This document shows positions 43,928 to 52,676 of a stretch of DNA of 64,000 nt, in pieces. A program made the position numbers and the translations under genes. The notes below the pieces were generated by a model, which did no database searches, was not told the DNA's origin, and saw only the letters and a list, made by a program, of their open reading frames with translations. This DNA comes from Chitinophaga pinensis DSM 2588 (GTDB lineage Bacteria > Bacteroidota > Bacteroidia > Chitinophagales > Chitinophagaceae). The stretch's first letter is position 1. The number at the start of each line of letters is the position of its first letter. The stretch is from the NCBI RefSeq assembly GCF_000024005.1, contig NC_013132.1:6318001-6382000 (forward strand), read 5' to 3'.

Positions 43928-45325
43928 CTATTGTCTTAACGCTTCAACGGCTGCGATTGTTTTTGGTAATTCCTTACCTAACTTTCTGCTACCAGTTTCC
44001 GTAATCACAAAGTTATCTTCTATACGGATACCACCAAAATCGCGATAGCCTGCGAGCGTGTTATAATCAACAAAGTTACTAAGTTTATGCTCAGCAACCC
44101 AACGATCTATCAATTCAGGAATAATATAAATGCCCGGTTCAACTGTTAATACAAAACCTGTTTGCAGTTCACGACCCAGCCGCAGTGACTTCCAGCCAAA
44201 TTCTGTACTTTTTTTCAGTGTATCGGAATAACCTACGTATTGTTCACCCAGATCTTCCATATCATGTACATCCAGTCCGATCATATGTCCCAGACCACAC
44301 TGGAAGAACAAGGTATGTACACCTGCCGCCACTGCTTCCGCGGGGTCTCCTTTTACCAGTCCGAGGTTCTTTAATCCTTCCAACAGTTTAACAGAAGCCT
44401 GTGTATGTACTTCTTTATATTGTATACCTGGTTGCAGCAAACCAGCTGCGTGATCCAGCGCATCCAGTACGACCTGATACATTTCACGCTGACGGGTGGT
44501 AAACTGTTTGCCTACCGGGAACGTTCTTGTGAGGTCGCCCGCATAATGCATGGCTGTTTCCGCACCGGCATCACAGAGTACCATGTGTCCTTCTGCTACC
44601 TGGTTGCCATGGAAGTGATTATGTAATACCTGACCATTGATTGTCAGAATAGTAGGATAAGATAAACGACCGCCTGCTGCCAATGCTGCTTCTTCCACTT
44701 TCGCTGCGATCTCATATTCTTTCATGCCTGGTCTGGTATATTGCATAGCAGCCAGGTGCATATCCACGCTCACAGATACCGCCGCTTCCATCTCTGCTAT
44801 CTCATTCGCATCTTTACACTCACGCTGTGCGATTACTGCCTTGATCAGTTTCAGGGATACGACTTCCTGCAAACCGGCTATAGATAACTGCAACCATTCT
44901 GCCAGCTTAATCTTGTTTTCCGGACGGTAAGGAGGCAAGATATGTATACGACGTCCTGTATCTTTTGCTTTCTTCAGTACATCTCCCAGCTGGGCGTAAG
45001 GTTTTGTCTTTGCAATACCTACCTTGGTTGCCAGATCCTGTAAAGAAGGCAATGGGCCCGTCCAGATGATATCATCTATGCCAGCTTCTCTTCCGAAAAG
45101 TGTCTCTTCTCCGGATTCCGTATCCAGTACAAGTGCCAGTCCGGCTATATCAATACCTGCATAATAAAGGAAAGTGCTATCCTGGCGGAAAGGATATGTA
45201 TTATCCGCGTAGTTCATGCTGCTGTCTTCATTTCCCATCAGGAGAATCAGACCGTCTCCTACATTAGCGGAGAGCTTTTGTCTACGTTTGGTGTAAACGA
45301 GTTCATCAAACAAATGTAAATGCAT
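43928..45325 (-). CDS. pepP: Xaa-Pro aminopeptidase (M24B metallopeptidase)
   Basis: The 465-residue protein has an N-terminal AMP_N-type domain (about 1-140) and the pita-bread M24 catalytic domain. The five expected metal ligands are visible: Asp252 (CDAGAE), Asp264 (GDLTRTFPVG), His347 (GLGHMIGLDVHD), Glu396 (TVEPGIYI) and Glu436 (GIRIEDN). It removes N-terminal residues preceding proline using two Mn2+ or similar ions in the cytoplasm. No signal peptide. The gene is a single unit, and its upstream flank is an AT-rich repeat region. Confidence 0.95.
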   Translation of the reverse strand: MHLHLFDELVYTKRRQKLSANVGDGLILLMGNEDSSMNYADNTYPFRQDSTFLYYAGIDIAGLALVLDTESGEETLFGREAGIDDIIWTGPLPSLQDLATKVGIAKTKPYAQLGDVLKKAKDTGRRIHILPPYRPENKIKLAEWLQLSIAGLQEVVSLKLIKAVIAQRECKDANEIAEMEAAVSVSVDMHLAAMQYTRPGMKEYEIAAKVEEAALAAGGRLSYPTILTINGQVLHNHFHGNQVAEGHMVLCDAGAETAMHYAGDLTRTFPVGKQFTTRQREMYQVVLDALDHAAGLLQPGIQYKEVHTQASVKLLEGLKNLGLVKGDPAEAVAAGVHTLFFQCGLGHMIGLDVHDMEDLGEQYVGYSDTLKKSTEFGWKSLRLGRELQTGFVLTVEPGIYIIPELIDRWVAEHKLSNFVDYNTLAGYRDFGGIRIEDNFVITETGSRKLGKELPKTIAAVEALRQ

Positions 45326-45354
45326 AGATGTTCTTAGTGACGGACGAAGTTAGG

Positions 45355-45708
45355 AGAAAAAAAATTAAAAATTAAGAATTAAGGATTAAGAATTGGTTTG
45401 AAGGGGCGGAATATTGAAGAATTGATAGCGGTGGAAATGAGAAAAAAATTACGAATTACGATTTAGCAGCGATTAATTATTTAGCGGCAGATATGTTACA
45501 GAAACCGGTGAGATATTATCAGCGGCCATCATTACTCACGGCATGGTTATGTTCAACTGATTCAGGGCTTCCGTCGAATGACGAAGCCCTGAACAATCTA
45601 AGAATTATATATTATACTTCTTTTTCCAGACGTTTTATATATTCTTATACCGGGAATTATTCCGCAATTCTTAATTCTTACCTTTTTATTCTTAATTTTT
45701 TAACTCTT
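45355..45708. repeat. Inverted AATTAAG-type repeat pair with internal hairpin
   Basis: The 374-base spacer between pepP and the globin gene is bounded by AT-rich arrays of ATTAAGAAT-type units: about 45361-45394 and, inverted, 45665-45708 (the right end slightly overlaps the globin stop). Between them sits a strong hairpin at 45561-45593. An open frame at 45493-45729 lacks coding character. The layout resembles a small non-coding repeat element. Confidence 0.6.
45561..45593. other. Hairpin inside the repeat element
   Basis: TTCAGGGCTT pairs perfectly with AAGCCCTGAA, and inner CGTC pairs with GACG around a GAAT loop (one bulged C). No T-run and no adjacent gene end, so it is not an obvious terminator. 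Confidence 0.5.
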
Positions 45709-46260
45709 CTGTACCACCACTGGTCTTAGGGTTTCTACCAGGGCGCCTACCTGACCAATCAGCTGATCAGATAAACCGTTCTTTTTTGCAGCCACTACCA
45801 GGTCAGCGATAAAGGCGTCGAAATCTGCATTGGAAGCTTTTCCATTCATACGTGGATTCTTAGCAGGATCGTGTGCATCTTTCATATTCAGGCCACCATA
45901 AGTAAAGCCTTTTCCGCCGGTAGCTACGCAGATAAAGTCTGTCAGATTTTTACTGAGTCTTTCAAAACCACTGGTGTTACCGGTAGTTACTTCCGCCAGC
46001 AGTACAGTAAAGAAACCATTGATCTTTGCATCTCCTGCGATCACAAAGATGGCGCTGTCTACCACAGAACGGATACCGAGTCTGCCTTGTTCGATCTTCA
46101 TGCCTGCATTGGCAGGATCATTTACCATTGCTGAACCGCCAAGGGAATCATAAAGAGACATTTTTGTAACCATAGGGGCATCGTCGTCCTTTTTACAGGA
46201 TTCCATAAGTCCGACGAAGGCAACAAGCCCAAGCATAAATAACCACGCTGATTTTTTCAT
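45700..46260 (-). CDS. Lipoprotein truncated haemoglobin (group I type)
   Basis: The 186-residue protein has a lipoprotein signal ending MESC (Cys22) followed by KKDDD, an acidic stretch like the Bacteroidota surface export signal. From about residue 36 it reads as a truncated globin: SLYDSLGG, IRSVVDSAIFVIAGDAKINGFF, then LTDFICVATGGKGFTYGG and LNMKDAH with His130 as the expected proximal haem ligand, then FDAFIADLVVAAKK. Group I globins bind O2 or NO and are normally cytoplasmic, so an envelope-anchored version is unusual. It is 20 bases downstream of an HMA-like membrane protein gene in one operon. Confidence 0.8.
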   Translation of the reverse strand: MKKSAWLFMLGLVAFVGLMESCKKDDDAPMVTKMSLYDSLGGSAMVNDPANAGMKIEQGRLGIRSVVDSAIFVIAGDAKINGFFTVLLAEVTTGNTSGFERLSKNLTDFICVATGGKGFTYGGLNMKDAHDPAKNPRMNGKASNADFDAFIADLVVAAKKNGLSDQLIGQVGALVETLRPVVVQKS

Positions 46261-46280
46261 ATGATATTATTGATTAGCCA

Positions 46281-46709
46281 TTAGAAAATATGTTTGAATA
46301 CGCCAGACAACTTCGCAGTAAATGATTGTGCCATAGCCGGACAACCACTTTTCATCTCTTCCTCACTGGGTACATAACGTTGTGCAGGATAATGAAAGGT
46401 GGTCTGGAAATCGCTGACAATATTACCTGCATTGGTTTTCACAGGAAAGAAGGTAAATACTACAATCGCTGTAGCGGGATTAACCATCACCCTGTCCACG
46501 CCTTTCTGCTGATACAACCATGCGGAAATCTTATCCGCATCCTGCTGCGAAATATCCTGCCTGATATCAATTCTGGCCATGATACGGGTATTAGCGCCCG
46601 GTGGCTTGGGTCGCGTTACCATATAGATATGCACCGCAAGCACTACTATGAGACACACGGATATACCTCCGGCCCATAGCAGGATCTGCTTTAGTTTTTT
46701 TGTGATCAT
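46281..46709 (-). CDS. Membrane-anchored HMA-like protein
   Basis: The 142-residue protein has one N-terminal TM segment (about 10-31, LLWAGGISVCLIVVLAVHIYM) and a small periplasmic domain. The domain has ARIDIRQDISQQDADKISAW, GVDRVMVNPATAIVVFTFFP and SDFQTTFHY, matching the beta-alpha-beta pattern of heavy-metal-associated domains, but the metal-binding CxxC is missing. A lone Cys is in KSGCPAMAQ. It is upstream of the lipoprotein globin gene by 20 bases. A joint envelope redox or haem-related role is inferred only. Confidence 0.55.
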   Translation of the reverse strand: MITKKLKQILLWAGGISVCLIVVLAVHIYMVTRPKPPGANTRIMARIDIRQDISQQDADKISAWLYQQKGVDRVMVNPATAIVVFTFFPVKTNAGNIVSDFQTTFHYPAQRYVPSEEEMKSGCPAMAQSFTAKLSGVFKHIF

Positions 46710-46796
46710 AAAAAGGTCTTGATTAATTAACGTGAGGTCCTGTGCATGTGCACTGACAGGATTACTGGCATGTATATTATATCTGCTTCCTTATCT

Positions 46797-46839
46797 GGTT
46801 CCAGCGAGTTAGTCTGTACAATGTCTATTGTCTGGAACC
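46797..46839. promoter_or_regulatory. Nested dyad, candidate regulatory site
   Basis: Outer arms GGTTCCAG (46797-46804) and CTGGAACC (46832-46839) enclose an inner palindrome ACAATGTCTATTGT (46818-46831). It lies about 88 bases upstream of the globin operon. Confidence 0.4.
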
Positions 46840-47065
46840 GGTACATGATTAGATACGTGTATTTATTTCAACTGGTTTTAAAAACAGGAAAGAATTTTTC
46901 AGCTACTATTATGAGTCATAGCGGACTTCTTGGCCGAAAAACATGACTACGTAAATAACACGCATCCGGATTTTTCCATTTCATAATCACTTGTTGAATA
47001 ACAGTTATAAAGGAGTCCTATATACTTATAGAAAACCCAGATATCATATTGTTAGGATTCCTACC

Positions 47066-47073
47066 TATATTTG
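47066..47073 (+). promoter_or_regulatory. Bacteroidota -7 element TATATTTG
   Basis: Exact TAnnTTTG match 35 bases before ATG 47109. Only a partial TTG lies upstream, so the -33 element is not clear. Confidence 0.45.
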
Positions 47074-47108
47074 CATTATCAAAATCAATCACACTAATTC
47101 ATAGCATC

Positions 47109-47873
47109 ATGAAACACATTACAGCTACAGTAGCACTGGTTCTTTTCACTGTACTATCTGCCTTTGCAGGACCGGATTGTGACTCTTGTAAAAGACCTAA
47201 GTCTACTGTTAATGAAGCAGATTATAAGATCGTATCCGCCAGTGTTACACACAATAAAAAATGGGGACAGCTTGAATTTGAGATCATCGTGCAGGGACAG
47301 GCAGGTAAGAGTACCTCCAAACCTGCGGGTAAGATGAACGGCGCTCCGGTAGATGGTTATGTATTCCCTACCACGCTTAGTCCGGAGGATGTCGGGTTCA
47401 GTAAAACAGCCGGAATTCTTGCCCTGGCACTGACAGCGCATCCTGACTTTGATGACACTCCCTTATGGGATGAAAACGGTGATGGCGATTATACAAATGA
47501 CAAAATCGTATGGCATCCGCACTGGGTGGTGTTAGTGGAGGACAAACGTGTTCCCGGCGGACTATCCGTAAAAGAATTTGATCCTGCTGATAAATCCGTT
47601 GTATTACCAAAGACCAATCCGGGTATGCCGATGTACATGGACTCTCCGGGCTTCCAGGTAGTCACCGAAGGGAAGGCGATCAGGATCGTGGTACCTGATT
47701 ACAGAGTACGTTTCAAAACCAATTTCAAATACGATGCAGTAGCAGCCTATATGCAGGTCGTAACAGGAGAAGCAGGAGACCATACGCAGGGTGGTAAAAT
47801 GCCTATGCTGGGCGTCTACAAAGTATATAGTGTACTTTCCAGGAACCTCTCCCTTCCCTACCAGGTAAAATAA
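47109..47873 (+). CDS. Secreted protein of unknown function
   Basis: The protein has 254 residues from ATG 47109; the frame runs upstream to 47049, but that part would overlap the promoter. It has a signal peptide (about 1-20, LSAFAG) and an early CDSCKRP motif. The mature region contains DENGDGDYTNDK, an EF-hand-like Asp-rich loop, then WHPHWVVLVEDKRVPGG, with two His that could bind metal, and GDHTQGGKMPMLGVYKV. Not recognised as a named family. It is followed after 63 bases by the DUF2024 gene. Confidence 0.65.
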   Translation: MKHITATVALVLFTVLSAFAGPDCDSCKRPKSTVNEADYKIVSASVTHNKKWGQLEFEIIVQGQAGKSTSKPAGKMNGAPVDGYVFPTTLSPEDVGFSKTAGILALALTAHPDFDDTPLWDENGDGDYTNDKIVWHPHWVVLVEDKRVPGGLSVKEFDPADKSVVLPKTNPGMPMYMDSPGFQVVTEGKAIRIVVPDYRVRFKTNFKYDAVAAYMQVVTGEAGDHTQGGKMPMLGVYKVYSVLSRNLSLPYQVK

Positions 47874-47887
47874 ACAATTACATCATC

Positions 47888-47916
47888 GTAAGCGGCGTGT
47901 ACTCCGCTCCGCTTAC
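47888..47916. other. Hairpin between the secreted-protein and DUF2024 genes
   Basis: GTAAGCGG pairs with CCGCTTAC (47888-47895 and 47909-47916), with an alternative inner AGCGG/CCGCT pairing. No T-run directly follows. It may be a weak terminator or a processing site between the two genes. Confidence 0.4.
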
Positions 47917-47936
47917 TGCTATAAAAACTAACGATC

Positions 47937-48203
47937 ATGAAAGTTTCAGTTTTCGACACGTATGTCCAGAAGAAAAACGGTGCTGTTATGCACTTTGACA
48001 TATTAGTTCCTTCTGATCTTAAAGACCTGGAAAAGATACATACCTACGGACGTCAGTATCTGGCACAGAAAGGACAGGAAGGACAAACGCTCAGTACCAA
48101 TGAATGCCGTTTCTGCCATATCGAACAGGCAGATGACAATGTGGTAGCCGATATTGACCGCCAGGGATATTCCATTATAGAAATGCAGGAATGTAATAAC
48201 TAA
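47937..48203 (+). CDS. DUF2024 family protein
   Basis: This 88-residue soluble protein begins MKVSVFDTYVQKKNGAVMHFDI and continues to a YLAQKGQEGQTLSTNECRFCH segment, with QGYSIIEMQECN at the end. These match the DUF2024 family of small conserved proteins of unknown function. Three Cys, two in CRFC, could be redox-active or bind metal. Upstream hairpin at 47888; the MarR-type gene begins about 195 bases later. Confidence 0.85.
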   Translation: MKVSVFDTYVQKKNGAVMHFDILVPSDLKDLEKIHTYGRQYLAQKGQEGQTLSTNECRFCHIEQADDNVVADIDRQGYSIIEMQECNN

Positions 48204-48255
48204 AGAATGTAATTTTATCCTTCGTAAAAGAATGCCAGGATACAGGTACATTCCG

Positions 48256-48282
48256 GAGATGCGGGCCAGTGGTTCGCATCTC
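48256..48282. other. Hairpin after the DUF2024 gene
   Basis: GAGATGCG pairs with CGCATCTC across an 11-base loop (48256-48263 with 48275-48282). No T-run; possibly a weak terminator. Confidence 0.4.
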
Positions 48283-48397
48283 TGTGCTGATAACAGCGCC
48301 TGTTTGCTCCTGTTATTCCGGCGGATCAATTACACGCGGTCAGGTATTCCCCTGCAAGACTTACGTGGCGATACAGGAAGCATAAGTTATACAGACA

Positions 48398-49018
48398 ATG
48401 AGTAATACAAACACGACACCATTCAATCCGGATGTACAGAATACATCTAATGACGCCTTAATCGTAGCGGCACTGGAGCGGGTAGGCGAATCTTTCCGTG
48501 TGATGCTGTGGGAACAGGCAAAGGAACATGGTTTGAGTCCGATACAGATCCAGTCGCTGATCTTCCTGCATACCCACGATGAATCAATGGCGACAGTCAC
48601 CTATCTGTCCAGGGAGTTTAATGTTACCAAAGCCACGATCAGCGATGTGATAAAAGTGCTGGTAGAAAAGAAGCTGGTGGTGAAGAAGGATAATCCGGCG
48701 GACAGTCGTGCACAGGTACTCAAATTAACGGCAGCAGGCAAAAGGATTGCGGAGTCTGCGGGCGGTTTCGCCAATACGCTGTTGAAGTATGTGAGTCAGT
48801 TGCCGGATACGCAGAAGGCCGGACTGAAAATAGTATTACTCAATCTTATCTTCCAGCTGCACAATGAGCAGATCATCACGATGCAGCGCATGTGTTTTAC
48901 CTGTACGCATTACTCAGGTAGTGGCAACAAACACTTCTGTAATCTCTTGCGTATCCCGTTGGTAGCGGATACGCTTCGGCTGGATTGTCCGGAGCATGAA
49001 CAAAAGAAAGCGGGATAG
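48398..49018 (+). CDS. MarR family regulator with C-terminal Cys cluster
   Basis: The 206-residue protein has a winged helix at about residues 30-125: LSPIQIQSLIFLHTHD, VTYLSREFNVTKATISDVIK and a wing ending ADSRAQVLKLTAAGK. The C-terminal 45 residues hold a four-Cys cluster, MCFTCTHY followed by KHFCNLLRIPL and LRLDCPEHE. This CxxC...C...C arrangement suggests a bound metal or Fe-S centre that could make it redox- or metal-responsive. Its stop is 6 bases from the stop of the convergent serine hydrolase gene. The target is unknown; nearby DUF2024 and CDSC proteins are candidates. Confidence 0.85.
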   Translation: MSNTNTTPFNPDVQNTSNDALIVAALERVGESFRVMLWEQAKEHGLSPIQIQSLIFLHTHDESMATVTYLSREFNVTKATISDVIKVLVEKKLVVKKDNPADSRAQVLKLTAAGKRIAESAGGFANTLLKYVSQLPDTQKAGLKIVLLNLIFQLHNEQIITMQRMCFTCTHYSGSGNKHFCNLLRIPLVADTLRLDCPEHEQKKAG

Positions 49019-49024
49019 CACCTT

Positions 49025-50041
49025 TTACAGTGCCTCCCTTACGATCTTCAGGATCTGTTCGTGGTAATAGAAACTATTCTTCAGTTCCTGCATATCGGTA
49101 GCCACATTCTCCAATATGACCAGGCTTGTTTTTGTAAAAGGGAAATACGTATCCAGCGAGATAAAACCCTGTGCCACGCCTGTCACAGCCAGTTCAGGAA
49201 CGCTGAACTGATACGGAATCGTTATACCATAACCGTAATCGATCGTCCCTAAAATAACATGGTCGCGAAAGGCATTTTCTTTTTTGCTGATCATGAGCTG
49301 GTAAGTGCTGTCGACCAGTAGTTTCCCGCCATGCAGGTTATTATTCCATTTTACGAGATCTTCTCCAGAGGATACCAGTCCGCCGGCAGCAGCAAACACA
49401 TCCAGGTAAGACGGCTCTTCCCTCCTTTCTCCATTTTCAAGCACATATCCCTTACAAAGGTTTTTATAAGATCGGCCCCTTGGGTGCGAACTATGTTGCA
49501 TCCCGCATAAGCGGAACAAATCATTACAAAGGTCCGGAAAGGACTTACCGGATGTTTTCTCTACGATCTGCGACAGCAGGTCATAACCGAGAAAGCCATA
49601 CTGAAAGCGGCTGCCAGGTTTGAACGCCAGTGGTTTATCTAACGCTGTAATACCATGCGTATGCGTCAGCAGATGATGAATCGTGACGGTATCTGCCCAT
49701 TTTTCTGTCAGCTGGGGCAGGTATCTGCGGATAGGATCTTCCAGGCGCAAATGTCCTTTATCCAGTTCCCGTAGTACGATCACTGCCGTGATCTGTTTAC
49801 TGATGGAACCGATAATAAATTCACTCTCATTAGTAATGGCTTTTTTCTGATCAAAGTTGGCAAAACCAGCTGTTTTCCTGTAAAAGGTCTTTCCACCGGT
49901 ACTGAGTACAATTACGCCGTTGAAGGGCGTCTGAGACGTAGCACTGAGCAGTGAGTCAATACGTTTAATGGTTTGTTGCTGTGCAAATAAATGGTTGAAC
50001 GAAAATAAGATGGCAATGAGGAACAGGATACGTTGGGTCAT
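49025..50041 (-). CDS. Serine hydrolase, beta-lactamase (class C-like) family
   Basis: The 338-residue protein has a signal peptide (about 1-20, LFAQ). The SxxK motif is in IGSISKQITAVIVLREL, with Ser the expected nucleophile, and the second motif in the helix after SRFQYGFLGYDLLSQIVEKTSGKS is of YxG rather than YxN type. A late FRDHVILGTIDYGYGI and VTGVAQGFIS lie where the third motif is expected. Such proteins are esterases, peptidases or penicillin-binding-like enzymes; true beta-lactamase activity is not implied. Monocistronic and divergent from the GAF gene. Confidence 0.85.
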   Translation of the reverse strand: MTQRILFLIAILFSFNHLFAQQQTIKRIDSLLSATSQTPFNGVIVLSTGGKTFYRKTAGFANFDQKKAITNESEFIIGSISKQITAVIVLRELDKGHLRLEDPIRRYLPQLTEKWADTVTIHHLLTHTHGITALDKPLAFKPGSRFQYGFLGYDLLSQIVEKTSGKSFPDLCNDLFRLCGMQHSSHPRGRSYKNLCKGYVLENGERREEPSYLDVFAAAGGLVSSGEDLVKWNNNLHGGKLLVDSTYQLMISKKENAFRDHVILGTIDYGYGITIPYQFSVPELAVTGVAQGFISLDTYFPFTKTSLVILENVATDMQELKNSFYYHEQILKIVREAL

Positions 50042-50263
50042 CGGGTGGAGTTTTAGGCATGAAGACTTCTTCTGACTGCAAGTTGCGTGAAATTAGCGGG
50101 ATATTTAAACGGCCGTTAAAAAATATTTCTGCCGGCTGCACAGAAACACGTGGTCTGTGCCGCCTTTACAGCAGCAGGCAAAGGCAATATACCGGCTGCG
50201 TTCCCGGGATACCTGAATGCTAGGAAATTATGATTAATTTTATACCGGTAAGATAATAAGAAC

Positions 50264-52537
50264 ATGAACCTGCATTCGATTCCGGACAGTCCGTTTAAGA
50301 TTCAACTCAGTTTTTACCAGTTAGCCGAGCGACTGGAAAAACAGGCAGCAGGACCGGCAGGCGAGGCGGCCAACCGTGCCAAAGCCATGCTGGGAGAAAT
50401 TGCGCAAAGTCCAGAACTGGTCGAAGGTATTACGTCAGCTGATCAGATAGAAAAAAGCGAAGGACTGATACGCCGCCTGTTGGCGGACTATTTCCCTGAA
50501 GCCCTCACGATGAATGAGATAAAGGCCATTAACCTGCCCTATGCAGATCTCATCTTCAATCACACAGAGCGGTTTAAAAACATACTGCGGGCCGCGGGTC
50601 CTGGCTTTAGCTTTGCCATCAGGGACTTTGATGAACACCAGGCATATGTGCTGAGTTGTTGTATCATTCTCAATGAGTTTTACGGCACGTCCCTGGATTT
50701 CGGCAGACCGTTTTTCTACGACATTCCTACTGCGGATGGCGTTATCAAACATTACAGGATATTATACAATGCAGATTTTCTCGATATCATCCCAACGGAT
50801 AAAGCACCGACGCTTAGCCAGGAGGAAATCGATCTGCTGCTGAATAACTATGATGACCTGGCCCTGTGGAAATCCAAATTTCCGAAAGAAAGCTGGATCC
50901 TGAAAGGGTTTGCCATCATGACGCTGTATGATGCGACAGTGGAAAACGCCGTATCTATCTTCAAGGAGAAGCTGTTAGGATTGAATACTGAAGGCTTTGA
51001 AGAGAAGATACAGTCTATCTTCCGGTCTATTTACCGCATCCCCGATATAAAGGTGGGTTTCACACTTTATAACCCGGAAGACGATCATTTTACCGCCGAT
51101 CCTTTCGGCTTACAACAGATGGACAGTTTCCTGGTACAGGGACATAAACACAGCGAGGCGCGTGAGCTTTTATGTACGAGTTCGTATAGCTGTGTGGTGA
51201 AGCATAAACAATACTTCGCCGTGTCTAATGTACCTGAGTTTCTGGCTGCTGATCCGGAAAACCGCCTCGCCGGTTTCCTTTCAAAAAAGGGGATTAAAAG
51301 CTTTATCCTGGCGCCGGTGGTGAAGAACGGGCAATTGCTGGGCGTTATGGAGATGGCCTCGGTAAGGACCAAAGAGCTCAACAGCATCAATGCCAACAAA
51401 CTTGAAGTCGTGATGCCTTTCCTGACTGATACTGTGGAAAGACTGCTGGCAGAGATGCAGAACGAGGTACAGGCCGTGATCCAGAATAATTATACCGCTA
51501 TTCACGAGAGTGTATACTGGAAATTCAGGAAAGAAGCAGAACGATTCATCGCGCATCATCATGCAGGAAAAGAGTATAAACCACATGAGATCGTATTCCG
51601 CGACGTATACCCGCTATATGGACAGATCGATATAAAGGGCTCCTCAGAGGTACGTAATAACAGCGTACAGGAAGACCTCTTATTACAGGTAAAGACTCTA
51701 TCCAAAATACTCAAACAACTGGGTGGTTTTGATACCATACAGCAGCAGCTGAGGGAATACCTGATAGAGCTGTCTTTCCCTTTAAGGGCAGGCACAGAAC
51801 AATATATCACGGCTTATGTAGTGAGTGAGGTGCATCCTAAACTACATCCCTTTATGGCCGATCCGCAGGTAGAGGCGTACTTTTCAGATAATGATAAGGC
51901 ATATGGCCGGTTTCACCTGCATCGCCGGAAATATGAGGCGACTATTGCTGCTATCAATGACCGGATGACCGGCATCATTGATAAACAGCAACTTGCAGCA
52001 CAGCGTTCATTCCCCCATTACTTTGAACGGTTCAAAACCGACGGCGTGGAACATAACCTGTATATCGGCGCTTCTATTGCCCCCAAAGTTAAGTTCGATA
52101 TCCAGCGACTATATACGCTGCGGCTCTGGCAACTGGAGACCTTGTGTAAAATGGAAATCGCCCATCATCATCTGAAACCAGAACTTCCCTATCAATTGGA
52201 TGTTACCACACTAATTTTAGTATATAATTCTACTATTTCTATCCGGTTCAGGATGGATGAAAAGCGGTTTGATGTGGATGGGAGCTATAATGCCCGTTTT
52301 GAGATCGTTAAAAAGCGCATAGATAAGGCATGTATCAAAGATACCACTGAGCGTATCACGCAGTCGGGCAAGATCACTATTGTGTATTCCAGTGCGGTAG
52401 AGGAGGAAGAATACCTGGGGTATATAAAAATGCTGCAATCACGCGCCGTACTGGGCGAAACAATCGAACGTTTTGATATTGAGGATCTTCAGGGGGTATC
52501 TGGTTTAAGGGCCATCCGGGTTCAGCTTATACACTAG
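50264..52537 (+). CDS. Large GAF-domain protein of unknown function
   Basis: The 757-residue cytosolic protein has no signal or TM segment. A helical N-terminal part (about 1-240) precedes a GAF-like domain (about 245-390), with VGFTLYNPEDDHF, then VVKHKQYFAVSNVPEF and FILAPVVKNGQLLGVMEMAS. Further helical regions follow, with DIKGSSEVRNNSVQEDLLLQ near residue 465, a coiled-coil-like stretch and a C-terminal globular part. There is no kinase, cyclase or HTH motif. Close relatives appear as stand-alone Bacteroidota proteins; the output mechanism is unknown. It ends at a strong terminator. Confidence 0.7.
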   Translation: MNLHSIPDSPFKIQLSFYQLAERLEKQAAGPAGEAANRAKAMLGEIAQSPELVEGITSADQIEKSEGLIRRLLADYFPEALTMNEIKAINLPYADLIFNHTERFKNILRAAGPGFSFAIRDFDEHQAYVLSCCIILNEFYGTSLDFGRPFFYDIPTADGVIKHYRILYNADFLDIIPTDKAPTLSQEEIDLLLNNYDDLALWKSKFPKESWILKGFAIMTLYDATVENAVSIFKEKLLGLNTEGFEEKIQSIFRSIYRIPDIKVGFTLYNPEDDHFTADPFGLQQMDSFLVQGHKHSEARELLCTSSYSCVVKHKQYFAVSNVPEFLAADPENRLAGFLSKKGIKSFILAPVVKNGQLLGVMEMASVRTKELNSINANKLEVVMPFLTDTVERLLAEMQNEVQAVIQNNYTAIHESVYWKFRKEAERFIAHHHAGKEYKPHEIVFRDVYPLYGQIDIKGSSEVRNNSVQEDLLLQVKTLSKILKQLGGFDTIQQQLREYLIELSFPLRAGTEQYITAYVVSEVHPKLHPFMADPQVEAYFSDNDKAYGRFHLHRRKYEATIAAINDRMTGIIDKQQLAAQRSFPHYFERFKTDGVEHNLYIGASIAPKVKFDIQRLYTLRLWQLETLCKMEIAHHHLKPELPYQLDVTTLILVYNSTISIRFRMDEKRFDVDGSYNARFEIVKKRIDKACIKDTTERITQSGKITIVYSSAVEEEEYLGYIKMLQSRAVLGETIERFDIEDLQGVSGLRAIRVQLIH

Positions 52538-52567
52538 TTTTATTAAACTTTTACATTATACAATATG

Positions 52568-52597
52568 AGCGCTGGTCCAGTACCGGCGCTTTTTTTT
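52568..52597 (+). terminator. Intrinsic terminator after the GAF gene
   Basis: AGCGC...GCGCT stem with inner GG/CC pairs, followed by a run of eight Ts. It lies 30 bases after the stop. Confidence 0.85.
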
Positions 52598-52676
52598 GTA
52601 CTTGTAAACTTCAAACAGGATTATTTAACAAGCGTGTAAACCTATATCAGGACTATACCAGCATTTCATACGTCCT

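Larger units (their letters stand above)
46710..47108. other. Divergent intergenic region (399 bases, no gene)
   Basis: Spacer between the globin operon and the secreted-protein gene. It holds a nested dyad at 46797-46839 and a -7-like TATATTTG at 47066-47073. No ORF with coding character was seen. Confidence 0.5.

Noticed and set aside
44514..44530. CCGGGAACGTTC resembling the LacI operator
   Set aside because: It lies inside the conserved pepP coding sequence and the right half does not complete the palindrome.
45493..45729. 78-codon plus-strand frame in the repeat region
   Set aside because: It spans a hairpin and AT-rich repeats and overlaps the end of the globin gene; composition is not coding-like.
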